A stretch of DNA of 64,000 nt from CAJQPP01 sp963793465 (GCA_963793465.1 CAWCAJ010000011.1:124001-188000); one strand, 5' to 3'. Positions 29,114 to 38,107 are shown, numbered from the stretch's first letter. Numbers and translations: made by a program. Notes: a model not told the origin generated them from the sequence alone.

Positions 29114-29332
29114 TTTGATTTCCTGCCGTAGTGCCTACAATGGGAAGGGGAGTTTGGGAAGCGAGTTGTCGCCGGAGACCTGAGGGATTCGGTTTGGTCC
29201 GGAAACGGTCATTATGGCCTTCCGGAAGGTGTCGGTCCACATCGGCGGGAATCAATCGCGAAATGGACCGAACGTTTGGACCGAACTTTTCGCAAGAAGC
29301 CCGCGAATCGGGCAACTAACAGGAGTTGAGTC

Positions 29333-29923
29333 TTGTCCCAGATTATCGAAAACTCAATGAAAGATTCGGTGGGCGCAACCATCATCCCTGATCTCGATTG
29401 GAATGCGATCCTGCAGGACCACGATCGCTGGCTGCGGACCATTGTTTACGCACGTCTGGGAGAGCCTCAGGCGGTGGACGACGTGATGCAGGAGGTGGCC
29501 CTGGCTGCGGTGCGGCAATCGGCACCGATCCAGGACCGGACCAAGGTGGCTCCCTGGTTGTACCGTCTGGCGGTCAGGCAGACCTTGTTGTACCGCCGCA
29601 AAATGGGACGCAGCCGCAACCTGACCAAACGTTACGCGGATCGAGTCCAGCCCACAGAGGATCGTTCACGCGAGCATTCTCCGCTGGAGTGGTTGTTGTC
29701 GATCGAGCGACATACCCAGGTTCGGTATGCGATGCGACAGATGCGTCCAGCCGATGCGGAAATCCTGTTGTTGAAATACGCCCAAAACTGGAATTATCAC
29801 AAGATCGCGGATCATCTCGGTATCAGTCATAGTGCGGTCGAGGCGCGGTTGCATCGCGCCTGCGCCCGGTTGAGAAAAGAACTGGTCAGCTTTCACCCCA
29901 CGGATCATTCCGTAGACCAATAA
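29333..29923 (+). CDS. ECF-type RNA polymerase sigma factor
   Basis: Sigma-70 region 2 is WLRTIVYARLGEPQAVDDVM followed by QEVALAAVRQ. Region 4 is MRPADAEILLLKYAQNWNYH followed by KIADHLGISHSAVEARLHRA, a clear helix-turn-helix. The protein has no extra C-terminal domain. The start is TTG 29333, supported by AGGAG at 29321-29325. The next gene, 28 bases on, has the layout of a planctomycete anti-sigma protein, so the pair probably forms a stress-responsive switch. The target promoter cannot be read from the sequence. Confidence 0.9.
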   Translation: MSQIIENSMKDSVGATIIPDLDWNAILQDHDRWLRTIVYARLGEPQAVDDVMQEVALAAVRQSAPIQDRTKVAPWLYRLAVRQTLLYRRKMGRSRNLTKRYADRVQPTEDRSREHSPLEWLLSIERHTQVRYAMRQMRPADAEILLLKYAQNWNYHKIADHLGISHSAVEARLHRACARLRKELVSFHPTDHSVDQ

Positions 29924-29951
29924 CCTGTTAGCCACCCGATAAGGAATCCAT

Positions 29952-30632
29952 ATGAATCGTCGATCAAACAACTCGACCATCGATTGGCAGGAGCTGGATC
30001 GCTTGGTAGACGGACGTCTGGGGGACGAAGCTTACCGTGAGTTGCTGTGCCAGATAGACGCCGATCCCAACGGCTGGAAACAATGTGCCTTGGCGTTCCT
30101 GGAACACCAGGCGTTGGAGAAGGAGCTGCTGGCTTTTTCCCAGGATCCAGCCTGCCAGATCCTGCCCTGGATGACCGACCTGCAAGGCGCGTCTGCCGGT
30201 GGCCGGATCGAACCGGAAAAAGCGGAATCCGCGAGTTCACGACTCAGCGTGGCCCAATCCGTGTTGAAACAGCCGCTGCTGGGCTGGATGTCGATGGCGC
30301 TATGTATTGTGGGTGGGCTGGCCCTCGGATTCACATTGAATCATGATTTTCGTGATCGCCTGCCCTCCCATGATTTTGCTTCCGGTATGCAGGGCGGTTT
30401 GAACAACGTCTCCCTGGAACAAGCCAGCCCGGCCTGGGCAGCCAATCCAGTCAGAAATGATGGTCAACTGGCCGCGGGTCAGCAGGTGCATGAGCCCTCC
30501 ACCAGCAAACGGGCCCGCAGTAGCCAACGAAACCGGACTTCGCTGATCAACATCAAGTCCAGAACCCAGCAAAGCGATCATTGTCGCACCGACCGTTGTC
30601 CCGAGTACGATCATTGGAAACGCTGTAAATAA
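29952..30632 (+). CDS. Putative anti-sigma factor (single membrane helix)
   Basis: The N-terminal part (IDWQELDRLVDGRLGDEAYR) followed by a short helical domain matches the pattern of planctomycete proteins encoded after ECF sigma genes. A single membrane helix lies near residues 113-130 (LGWMSMALCIVGGLALGFTL), so the N-terminus would be cytoplasmic. No HxxxCxxC zinc motif is present. The C-terminal 60 residues are rich in Arg, Ser and Lys, unlike a normal periplasmic domain, and an alternative frame near 30490-30560 looks more protein-like. A frame break there is possible but not proven. Confidence 0.6.
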   Translation: MNRRSNNSTIDWQELDRLVDGRLGDEAYRELLCQIDADPNGWKQCALAFLEHQALEKELLAFSQDPACQILPWMTDLQGASAGGRIEPEKAESASSRLSVAQSVLKQPLLGWMSMALCIVGGLALGFTLNHDFRDRLPSHDFASGMQGGLNNVSLEQASPAWAANPVRNDGQLAAGQQVHEPSTSKRARSSQRNRTSLINIKSRTQQSDHCRTDRCPEYDHWKRCK

Positions 30633-30644
30633 GCCGTTCCAGCG

Positions 30645-30672
30645 AAAAAAGGGCATCCCCCGTGGGATGCCC
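30645..30672 (-). terminator. Rho-independent terminator for the M13 peptidase gene
   Basis: Read on the minus strand: GGGCATCCC, loop ACGG, GGGATGCCC, then six T. It lies 55 bases after the stop codon of the M13 peptidase and just beyond the stop of the convergent anti-sigma gene. On the plus strand there is no T tract. Confidence 0.88.
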
Positions 30673-30726
30673 TGAAAGTCGATGATGCCTTCACGAGGCC
30701 AGCTCTCTTGCTAGCGGGGCAAGGCG

Positions 30727-32829
30727 TTACCAGATCTTGATGCGTTCCCCGACCGGCTTGTAAAGCTGGTCACCCGGCTTCAGATCAAAAGCCTGATAGA
30801 AGGCATCGATATTGGTAACGGGGCCATTGGCTCGATAGCGGGACGGCGAGTGGGGGTCTGTCAGCAGTCGCTTGACCATCTCCGCTTCGCGGTACTTTCT
30901 CCGCCAAACCTGGCTCCATCCAAGAAAGAACCGCTGGTCGCCGGTCCATGCTGCGATTACGGGCGGGGTCGCGCCATCCAGGGACAGGTGATAGGCCTTA
31001 AAGGCGATTTCCAGTCCCGACAAGTCCGCAATGTTCTCGCCCTGGGTCAATTCACCATTGACTTTCTTGCCAGGCAGCGGCTCGTATTCGGCGTACTGCT
31101 CGATCAACTTGGTTTTCAATGCGTTGAACGCCTGGCGATCTTCGTCAGTCCACCAGTTTTTGAGATTCCCGTCCCCATCAAACTGGCTGCCCTGATCGTC
31201 AAAGGCATGGCTGATCTCGTGCCCAATCACGGCTCCGATGCCTCCATAATTGATGGCATCATCGGCTTCCACATTGAAAAATGGTTTTTGCAAAATGGCT
31301 GCCGGGAAGACGATCTCGTTCATCGTCGGGTTGTAGTAGGCATTCACAGTGTGGGGGGTCATTCCCCATTCATTGCGATCAATGGGTTGACCCAGCTTGT
31401 CGATCATACGTCGGTACTCAACCGAATTGGAACTCTGCAAATTGGCGTACAAATCATCGGGGGTGACCTGCAATCCGCTGTAGTCCCGCCATTCATCGGG
31501 ATAGCCGATTTTGGTCGTGATCTTGGATAGTTTTTCCCGTGCCTTGGCCTTGGTGGCGTCGGTCATCCAGGTAAGGTCATCGATGCTTTGGCCGAAGGCT
31601 TCCAGCAGGTTATCCACCAGTATCTGCATTTTGGCTTTATTTTCAGCCGGAAAGTGGCGTTCCACGTACAGCTTGCCAACCACTTCACCCAGGACGCCAA
31701 AGCTGCCCGCTCCGGAGCCGGAAATCAAGGCCACGCCCTCTTTCCAACGCTCCTTCTGTTCTTCGATGCCTGCCAGGGTCTTGCTGTGCAACTGGAAATG
31801 GGCGTCAACAAAATCCTTGGACAAGGCCTCGGCGTAAGCGTCCACGAGATTGAATATCAGGTAGTGCTGCCAGTCCTCCACCGGAGTCTCCCGGAAGATG
31901 GTCTCAAAGTCCTCAAAGTAGCTGGGAGTCATCACGTTGATTTCGGCGATCTGGCCAACACCCGCGGCATCAAAAAAGGCCGGCCAGTCCAGGGCCTCCC
32001 CCAGCGTCGGCGCCGGATCCGCCTCAGGATCCCGCTCGTACTTTCCGGATGATTGCAACTTGCCATCCCGGATGTCATACAGATTGTAGCGGGCATTGGC
32101 GTTTCGCAATTTGACGCGTGGCCATTGAGCCTCCGCCAGCTTTGCTTCCAGAGCCAGAACCATTTCTCCCTGCTGGTTGTCCTGGTAATCGATCAACTCG
32201 AACAGGCGATTTACGTATTTCACAAACTCCTGTTTGGCCACCGTGTATTTTTCATCATCCACAAGGTAGTAGTCGCGATCGGGCAGAGTGGTTCCACTCT
32301 GGATCATGGCGGAAAGGTAACGAGTGGAATCCTTGGCATCGACCGTGACACCGAAACCGACAGGTGAACCCACGCCAATCTGTTGCAGTTGACCAAAGTG
32401 CTTCAAGACGTCGGCGTGAGTCTCCAGGGCCTTGATCTTCTCAATTTCCTGCTTCAGCGGTGAATATCCGAGTGCTTCAATGCGATCGACATTCATGAAG
32501 CTCTTGTAAAAGTCGCCAACCTTCTGGGCATCCGAACCAACCGCATGATCTCCCTGCCCTGCTTCCACAATGATGTCGCGAATTTGACGTTCCGCGTCGT
32601 CCTGCAGGACGGAAAAGGAACCGTAGTTCGATTTGTCTCCAGGGATCTCCGTATTGTCCAACCAGGTCCCGTTCACGGCGCGGTACAGGTCGTCCTGTGG
32701 GCGCACGTTGGTGTCAAATGTCGTGGGGTCGATTCCCTTGTCCTGTTGTTGGGCGATGGCCAGATCGGCCAATGGCCACATCAGGATCCCCACCAGGAGT
32801 GGTTTCAGTATCTTCATTGCTACTCTCAT
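30727..32829 (-). CDS. Exported M13-family zinc metallopeptidase (neprilysin/PepO type)
   Basis: A signal peptide (LKPLLVGILMWPLADLAIA) is followed by the M13 N-terminal domain (FDTNVRPQDDLYRAVNGTWL, NYGSFSVLQDDAERQI). The catalytic zinc site is VIGHEISHAFDDQGSQFD (HExxH) with the downstream glutamate in ENIADLSGLEIA. NAYYNPTMNEIVFPAAILQ and the C-terminal RYRANGPVTNIDAFYQAFDL are diagnostic of the family, which cleaves peptides on the amino side of hydrophobic residues. At 700 residues it is full length. ATG 32817 (MKILKPLL) is an alternative start. A strong terminator follows. Confidence 0.93.
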   Translation of the reverse strand: MRVAMKILKPLLVGILMWPLADLAIAQQQDKGIDPTTFDTNVRPQDDLYRAVNGTWLDNTEIPGDKSNYGSFSVLQDDAERQIRDIIVEAGQGDHAVGSDAQKVGDFYKSFMNVDRIEALGYSPLKQEIEKIKALETHADVLKHFGQLQQIGVGSPVGFGVTVDAKDSTRYLSAMIQSGTTLPDRDYYLVDDEKYTVAKQEFVKYVNRLFELIDYQDNQQGEMVLALEAKLAEAQWPRVKLRNANARYNLYDIRDGKLQSSGKYERDPEADPAPTLGEALDWPAFFDAAGVGQIAEINVMTPSYFEDFETIFRETPVEDWQHYLIFNLVDAYAEALSKDFVDAHFQLHSKTLAGIEEQKERWKEGVALISGSGAGSFGVLGEVVGKLYVERHFPAENKAKMQILVDNLLEAFGQSIDDLTWMTDATKAKAREKLSKITTKIGYPDEWRDYSGLQVTPDDLYANLQSSNSVEYRRMIDKLGQPIDRNEWGMTPHTVNAYYNPTMNEIVFPAAILQKPFFNVEADDAINYGGIGAVIGHEISHAFDDQGSQFDGDGNLKNWWTDEDRQAFNALKTKLIEQYAEYEPLPGKKVNGELTQGENIADLSGLEIAFKAYHLSLDGATPPVIAAWTGDQRFFLGWSQVWRRKYREAEMVKRLLTDPHSPSRYRANGPVTNIDAFYQAFDLKPGDQLYKPVGERIKIW

Positions 32830-32996
32830 TAATCAGGGATAAACGGTTGAGCGAATTGCTCGGCGAACCGCCAATTTATCCGAAAGGCCGTAAATCGTCG
32901 AGTCAATGTCGCGATCCCACACCGGCGGAAGGAGTCGTTTCCGAGATGCCGATGCCGGCTGGGGCCGGTTGACGATGCCGGTATTCCCCGTAAACC

Positions 32997-33536
32997 TCAG
33001 GGCCTGTATCTAAACAGGGTGTCTTTTCTGATTGCTGTTTGGGTCCAGCGATAGACGAAAGTGACCGGAGCCCGGTTCAGGTCGACATCCCGGTGGGTAT
33101 TCTCGGCACCGGATGTTCGTGGATCGGCAATGGTATAAGCCTCTACCTCAAATGGGTTATCCAGGTAGGCGTCCTTGTCCTGCAGCCACAGCAACAACGA
33201 CCAACCCAGGTAGGCGGGCAGGAAAAAGGGTCCCCAACGTTCGTACTGCCGCACGTGCACTTGTTCGTGGGCGCGACAGCGGTCCAATTCCTGCCGATTC
33301 TGCCCCAGCACCGTGTGCCCCAGAGTCATCGCCGCGGTGCTGCCCCCCACCGGAACTCGACTCAGGATGCCGGTTACCAATCCCCCGTAAAACTCGACGC
33401 AACCCTCGCGGACTTGTGCCCGAGTCCCAAACGGAAACCCCAACCCGCCCAGCAACAGGCCGATCAACGAGTTGGGACTGGCCCACACAATTCGCAACAG
33501 TTGCAAAAAGACGCCAGGCAGTTCGTGAACCTTCAT
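32997..33536 (-). CDS. Small HExxH membrane-associated protein of unknown function
   Basis: Starting at ATG 33536 (MKVHELPGVFLQLL), the protein has a hydrophobic hairpin (SLIGLLLGGLGFPFG) and then GHTVLGQNRQELDRCRAHEQ followed by VHVRQYERWGPFFLPAYLG. HEQVH fits the HExxH zinc-binding pattern, and the pattern RAHE.VHVRQYERWGP.F.PAY is a conserved hallmark of a family usually annotated only as a hypothetical or signal-peptide protein. A later acidic ligand may be E in NPFEVEAY, giving a minimal gluzincin-like site. Proteolytic activity is inferred, not shown. About 350 bases without a gene separate it from the HtrA-like gene. Confidence 0.72.
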   Translation of the reverse strand: MKVHELPGVFLQLLRIVWASPNSLIGLLLGGLGFPFGTRAQVREGCVEFYGGLVTGILSRVPVGGSTAAMTLGHTVLGQNRQELDRCRAHEQVHVRQYERWGPFFLPAYLGWSLLLWLQDKDAYLDNPFEVEAYTIADPRTSGAENTHRDVDLNRAPVTFVYRWTQTAIRKDTLFRYRP

Positions 33537-33889
33537 TGAGTAACGGGCTTCGCTGGACGTAACCACATTAGATGTCCGTTAATGCAGCCTATCACATCTT
33601 TAGCGATTGTGGTTGCTGTCAAAACCCGGTTTGCTGGTCAAAAAAATCAAGCTTTCGAGGGGCCGCTGCCCCGCCCTGCAAACGGACCCAAACTCTTTTG
33701 CGGCAAGGATTTTCGGAATGCGTAAAAGAGAATGATAGCAGTTCGGAAGTATCAAATCGAACCGGATCGGACGAATCCTGTGGATATCGAGCTTACGGAC
33801 GTCCGCCAAATTGTCGAAAAATGAACTGGAGCAACAGCTTCCGAGATTTCCTGCCTGACAATAACGAATTGCGGATCATCCTCAAAATC
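33537..33889. other. Intergenic region before the HtrA-like pair
   Basis: About 350 bases between divergent genes. The plus frame is open through it, but the encoded sequence is cysteine- and arginine-rich with no similarity to the mature protein. I therefore read the region as non-coding, probably carrying the promoters of both neighbours. No clear boxes were seen. Confidence 0.5.
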
Positions 33890-34907
33890 ATGGACTTTCC
33901 GATGTGCACTTTTCCATTCGCCCGGTTTTGGCATCCTCGTGTGACTCTGTGCCTGTTGTTGGGTCTGTTGGCCGGGGTGGGGACGCCGGCGCAGGGCCAC
34001 GATCTTGACGGCATTGAAGAACTGAAACAGGTTCAGGAAAAAGTCAAAAGCGTGGTCAGGCAGAAAATGAACGTGGTCGTTTCGGTAACCGACGGAATAG
34101 GCTTCGGTTCCGGAGTGGTGGTCAGTGAAGACGGTCTGGTTTTGACAGCCGGGCATGTCCTGCTGACTGGCGGCAGCAATTTTCGTGTGATTTTTCCGGA
34201 TGGCCGGGAAGCTAAGGCCGAGGCCTGGGGACGCAATTTGAATGTGGATGCCGGCATGGTTCGCATTACCGAGGCGGGGCCCTGGGATCACGCGGAATTG
34301 GGTGATTCCTCAACCCTGGAAAAAGGGGACTGGTGCATTTGCATGGGGCATTCTGGCGGTTACGAGTTGGGGCGTCGTCCTCCGGTGCGAGCGGGCCGCA
34401 TCGTTGATTTTGAACCCGATCAATTGGTTACGGACTGTGCATTGATTGGAGGCGATTCAGGCGGGCCTTTATTCGACTTGCAGGGCAGGGTCATTGGCAT
34501 TCATAGTTCCATCGGAAGTTCCGTGGCCGAAAACCGTCATGTCGCGATTGCCACGTTTCGCAAGCACTGGGATCGTATGCTGGATGGGGAACACTGGGGC
34601 CAGTTGCCGGAACTGGCTGGCAAAGACGAAGCCGAGCCAAAGGCCGGTAGTCGTCCCTCGCTGGGTATTCGGCTAGACCGGGCTGCCGATCTGGCGAAGA
34701 TCCTGCTGGTGCATCCAGCCGGTGCGGCCGAAACAGCCGGATTGCGGGCCGGCGATGTGATCCTGGTTTTTGACAGTATCTTTATCAACAGCGCCGAACA
34801 CCTGATTGACCTGATTGCCGCCAGATCGCCCGGCGACGCAGTGAAACTCACGATCCAGCGTGGACGATCAGGAAATCGAACTGGCTGTGACGCTGGGACA
34901 GCGTTAA
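33890..34907 (+). CDS. HtrA/DegP-like serine protease with one PDZ domain, frame break near the 3' end
   Basis: A signal peptide (RVTLCLLLGLLAGVGTPAQG) precedes a trypsin-like domain with the full triad: His in LTAGHVLLTGG, Asp in NLNVDAGMVRI and Ser in LIGGDSGGPLFDLQGRVIGI. One PDZ domain follows (LLVHPAGAAETAGLRAGDVI). The last residues require a shift at 34860-34863 (CGTGGAC): removing one base continues KLTIQR as DDQEIELAVTLGQR and stops at 34907. In the unshifted frame the product runs to 35059 with an arginine-rich tail that overlaps the next gene. ATG 33890 or 33902 is the start. It forms a tandem pair with the pseudoprotease at 35002. Confidence 0.82.
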
Positions 34908-35001
34908 CTTGGCGAGACATGGATTGTCCGCGTCGTGCCGGACCGCCAGCAAGCGTGGTTGCAGCACGATCGGGAATGAGCTACCAACAAGGATGGATGG
35001 A

Positions 35002-36282
35002 ATGCGAACGCGATTCAACGGCCGGCGGCTCCCATGCTGGACTCTGGCGGCTTGCATGATTTTGGCTCTGCTGATTCCACAAGCGGTGCATGCCCAGCAG
35101 CTTTCCCAGGAAATGCGGGAGACGTTTCGCGAGATATTGCCTCAGCTGGATCTCGATTTACAAGACAAGGTCCGCCAGGCCTTGCACCTGAATCGGGATT
35201 ATCTGGAACTTAGCCCAGACGAATTCAAACGGTTTCGTGACCATCCAGCGAATCCCTTTGAGGGTTGGGATGGGATTGATGCGGATTCGATCCAGGGCGT
35301 GATTCGCCTGCGATTTGAATCCCAACCGATTCGCAGTCGAGTACCCTGCGAATACGAACGGCAATCGGATTCCTTCCTGCAGGAATGCCGGCAGGTGGTA
35401 CAGCGAGCCAACGCGGGTACCGTGGTGGTTACCAATGGCAAGGTCCAAATTGCCCTTGGTACCGTGGTCACCAGCGAAGGGCACGTCGTGACCAAGCTGA
35501 GTGAAGTCGAGGACGCCGAGCAGCTGGTTTGTCGTGCGCACGACGACCGAAAATGGAGCGCCAAGTTGATCGCTCGCAACGAGGCCAATGACATTGCCAT
35601 CTTGAAGATTCCCGAGAACATGCTGTCGCCCGTGGAGTTTGCGGAGCAGCAACCCGACATCGGTTGTTTCATCCTTTCCACCAATGGACAGTCCGTTCCC
35701 ATGGCTTTTGGTGTTTACTCCAATCCACCTCGCTCCCTGATCGGGCAAAACCAGGCTTTTCTGGGTGTCAAGCCGGTCGACGATTTGCGGGGTGTGCGTG
35801 TGGTCGAAGTCACGGCGGGCAGCTCAGCGGACTCGTTGGGTCTGTTGCCGGGTGACATTCTCACGGCCATTGACGGTGTGAGATTGAGTAACGTCCAGTC
35901 ATTGGTGAATGAAATCCGCAAGAATCAACCGGGGGGCAAGATTGTCGTTGACTATTTGAGGAACGACCGGGAAATGTCGGCCATGGCCACCCTGGCCGGT
36001 CGCAATGTGGGAGGCCCCACGGCAGATCGTTTCAACCAGATGCAATCCTTTGGGGCGATTCAAAGCGAACGCCGTTCCGAGTTCCCGCTGGTCTTTCAAC
36101 ACGATACGCCTTTGGTTCCCGAACAGTGCGGCGGTCCGGTAACCGATCTGGACGGCCGGGTCGTGGGCATCAATATCGCGAGGGGGGGCCGAGTGGCCAG
36201 CTACGCCATTCCTTCCAGTCATCTGCAATTGCTGATTCGTGAGATGTTACGGCCCAATGTGGCCTCCACGGATTTGGACTAA
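35002..36282 (+). CDS. Catalytically dead HtrA-like protein with PDZ nested inside the protease fold
   Basis: AAGGA at 34989-34993 supports ATG 35002, and a signal peptide follows (CWTLAACMILALLIPQAVHA). After a helical segment (residues about 35-120) comes a first protease barrel, GTVVTSEGHVVTKLSEVEDA: the usual TxxHV is TKLSEV, so the catalytic His is gone. The Asp position is kept (NEANDIAILKI). A PDZ domain (FLGVKPVDDLRGVRVVEVTA ... LLPGDILTAIDG) is then inserted before the second barrel. Its nucleophile loop reads PEQCGGPVTDLDGRVVGINI, with Cys in place of Ser. It is probably a regulatory or chaperone-like partner of the active protease encoded just upstream. Confidence 0.82.
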   Translation: MRTRFNGRRLPCWTLAACMILALLIPQAVHAQQLSQEMRETFREILPQLDLDLQDKVRQALHLNRDYLELSPDEFKRFRDHPANPFEGWDGIDADSIQGVIRLRFESQPIRSRVPCEYERQSDSFLQECRQVVQRANAGTVVVTNGKVQIALGTVVTSEGHVVTKLSEVEDAEQLVCRAHDDRKWSAKLIARNEANDIAILKIPENMLSPVEFAEQQPDIGCFILSTNGQSVPMAFGVYSNPPRSLIGQNQAFLGVKPVDDLRGVRVVEVTAGSSADSLGLLPGDILTAIDGVRLSNVQSLVNEIRKNQPGGKIVVDYLRNDREMSAMATLAGRNVGGPTADRFNQMQSFGAIQSERRSEFPLVFQHDTPLVPEQCGGPVTDLDGRVVGINIARGGRVASYAIPSSHLQLLIREMLRPNVASTDLD

Positions 36283-36305
36283 TGGCCTGTCAGATGGCCT
36301 GTCAG
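36282..36305. repeat. Perfect 12-bp tandem duplication
   Basis: ATGGCCTGTCAG occurs at 36282-36293 and 36294-36305, starting at the last base of the HtrA-like gene's stop codon. It probably arose by slippage. Confidence 0.55.
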
Positions 36306-36434
36306 ATCTGAATGGAAAGGACAGTGCTGGATTGGCAACGACACTGCTGGGCAAGCCGGCAGTGGCACCCGTCAGATCTGCGGGCTTGCGGCCGGGTTGG
36401 TTGGGGCAATCCAGATGGGAAAACCAGTTGTCGG

Positions 36435-36929
36435 TCAGGACCTTCGCAAACGCATCGATTTCAGGGTCCGCATGCCCAGGCGTCTACCAAAGTCCGGCTG
36501 CCCGATATCAAAATCTGCCGACAATTCGGGCCACCTTGAAAACATCTGCTGCAATGCCAGTCGAGTTTCCGTTCGGGCCAGGTTCATGCCCAGGCATACA
36601 TGGGGCCCATTCCCGAAGGTGAGATGTCGATTAGGTTGACGATGCATGCTATTCGACAATTTTCGAAACAGGGATGGCAGGATCCTCTGGATCCAGGTGT
36701 GGTACTTCCGCCCGACCTGTGCTGGTTCCCGGACGAAGTCCCCTGTACGTCGTAGCGACTGAGTCACCGCCAGCCACGATGTCGCAAACCAGGCTTTGCC
36801 CAGCATTGGCATCTTGCCACGGAAGATGGGACCCATCTCCAGAATCTGCCCAAAGCGGCCAGCCGGATCCTCCTGCAACGAAACGTCCGAAAGGTTGAAG
36901 GAACTCGACGGCTGATTGGCTCCCGCCAT
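36435..36929 (-). pseudogene. Cytochrome P450 remnant with a large internal deletion
   Basis: The first part, from about residue 12 (FNLSDVSLQEDPAGRFGQIL), gives the P450 N-terminal region (GPIFRGKMPMLGKAWFATSW). At around position 36645 it runs directly into the haem-binding end RQPNRHLTFGNGPHVCLGMN, with the ligand cysteine and the ARTETRLALQQMF helix. A normal P450 has roughly 250 more residues between these parts, including the I helix and ExxR motif; none are present. The frame is preserved, so a short product could be made, but it cannot be a working monooxygenase. Nothing nearby suggests a pathway. ATG 36929 is the likely original start. Confidence 0.78.
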
Positions 36930-37028
36930 ATTGAAAGTTCCCAAATCAAGGTTTGTGGTGCCAGTTTTGGTTGCCTAGAATTCGCTCATGTGGAAACAGT
37001 ATCTTCTCAGAAATTTTGGAGCAAGTAA

Positions 37029-37892
37029 ATGAATTGGAATAAATTGCCGCTGGATCGGGCATCGACGTGGTTGAGTTCACTGCTTCCGCTGTACTTGGGT
37101 TTGACGGCCGTCATGCCAAGTCAAAGCCAGGTGACAGCCCAGGATACTCAACCCAAAGTCAGCGATACCAGGCTGGATACCGAATCGTTGACCGGGGAAT
37201 GGAGGTTTGTCTCGGGAATGCGAGCGGGCGAAAAGGTTGGTGAGGAACGACTGGGTACGGTCACGATCACCGACAAGATCATGACGCTTCCTGTTCCAGA
37301 CTCCGAGCCTTTTGTAATGCACTACAAGCTGGATAGCAGTAAGTCACCGGTAGAGGTTGATTTTGAAATCAAAGAGGGGCCCGGTGCACCCTCAACGGCT
37401 CTCGGTATCCTGGCGATGGAAAAGGGCCAGTTGAAACTGTGTTACCACCCCACCGGCGGGGAACGTCCCCAGTCGTTCGAGTCCAGTGAGGACAACGGTT
37501 GCAACTTGTTTGTGTTGGCCCGGGTAGGTTTCGCCGCCGCCGATTTGGTGGGAACCTGGAATTACGCCTCCGGCACTCGTGCAGGGCAACCCGTGGATAC
37601 GGAACGTCTGGAATCGGAAGTGATTATCAATGACAAGACCGTAACATTGCCGCTGGGGGAAGGTATGCAGTTCGTGATGTCTTACCAACTGGATCTCAGC
37701 CAGACACCGACAGCGATTGACATGAAAATCGAAGAAGGACCCCAGGTGGGAGGCGAAGCCAAAGGAATCGTCAAGAAAGAGGGTGATCACCTGTGGCTGT
37801 GTTACCACCCCTTCGGTGGCGAACGCCCCGCCGCATTCGAATCAACCGAAGACAACGGCTGTTTTCTGTTCAAGCTGAAGCCGTCCAAATAA
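37029..37892 (+). CDS. Exported TIGR03067-type protein with two tandem domains
   Basis: A signal sequence (WLSSLLPLYLGLTAVMPSQS) precedes two similar domains of about 110 residues. Unit 1 starts LTGEWRFVSGMRAGEKVGEE, unit 2 starts LVGTWNYASGTRAGQPVDTE. Each ends with the same block, LCYHP(T/F)GGERP..FES.EDNGC. This is the TIGR03067 pattern, a planctomycete-enriched exported family of unknown function. The near-identity of the repeat ends suggests internal duplication. GGAG lies eight bases before ATG 37029. Confidence 0.82.
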   Translation: MNWNKLPLDRASTWLSSLLPLYLGLTAVMPSQSQVTAQDTQPKVSDTRLDTESLTGEWRFVSGMRAGEKVGEERLGTVTITDKIMTLPVPDSEPFVMHYKLDSSKSPVEVDFEIKEGPGAPSTALGILAMEKGQLKLCYHPTGGERPQSFESSEDNGCNLFVLARVGFAAADLVGTWNYASGTRAGQPVDTERLESEVIINDKTVTLPLGEGMQFVMSYQLDLSQTPTAIDMKIEEGPQVGGEAKGIVKKEGDHLWLCYHPFGGERPAAFESTEDNGCFLFKLKPSK

Positions 37893-37906
37893 GCTGCGTC
37901 GGCTCT

Positions 37907-37954
37907 GGGGAGTCCGAAAAGGGCTCCCCGGGGGCCAGCACCTGTTTCTGCTGG
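37907..37954 (+). other. Two consecutive hairpins after the TIGR03067 gene
   Basis: GGGGAGTCC / GGGCTCCCC (37907-37929) forms a 9-bp stem with one G.U pair and a GAAAA loop. A second hairpin, CCAGCA / TGCTGG (37935-37954), follows. No T tract follows either, so they could be Rho-dependent or 3'-end-stabilising structures. They lie between convergent genes. Confidence 0.5.
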
Positions 37955-37999
37955 CATGTGGTGCTGGATGTCCAGCCTGCCAAATAACGTTCTAACGTT

Positions 38000-38107
38000 C
38001 TAACGTTTGGTGTCGTTGTTTTTCCGCGCATCGACCAGCGGCAAAACAAAAAACATGAAGGCACAGGCACCGGACGTGAACGCGATGGCAACAATTACTG
38101 CGGTCAT
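38000..38107 (-). CDS. 35-residue single-helix membrane protein
   Basis: ATG 38107 opens MTAVIVAIAFTSGACAFMFF, followed by VLPLVDARKNNDTKR and a TAG. One hydrophobic helix followed by a positively charged tail gives a clean topology. It lies between the TIGR03067 gene and the VTT gene, on the strand of the latter. No ribosome-binding site is visible, and I do not know a family. It could be a real small membrane protein or chance; the unbroken hydrophobicity argues for the former. Confidence 0.45.
   Translation of the reverse strand: MTAVIVAIAFTSGACAFMFFVLPLVDARKNNDTKR

Noticed and set aside
30300..30656. Minus-strand ORF with hydrophobic start opposite the anti-sigma gene
   Set aside because: It runs through the terminator hairpin at 30645-30672 and lies within a sigma/anti-sigma pair.
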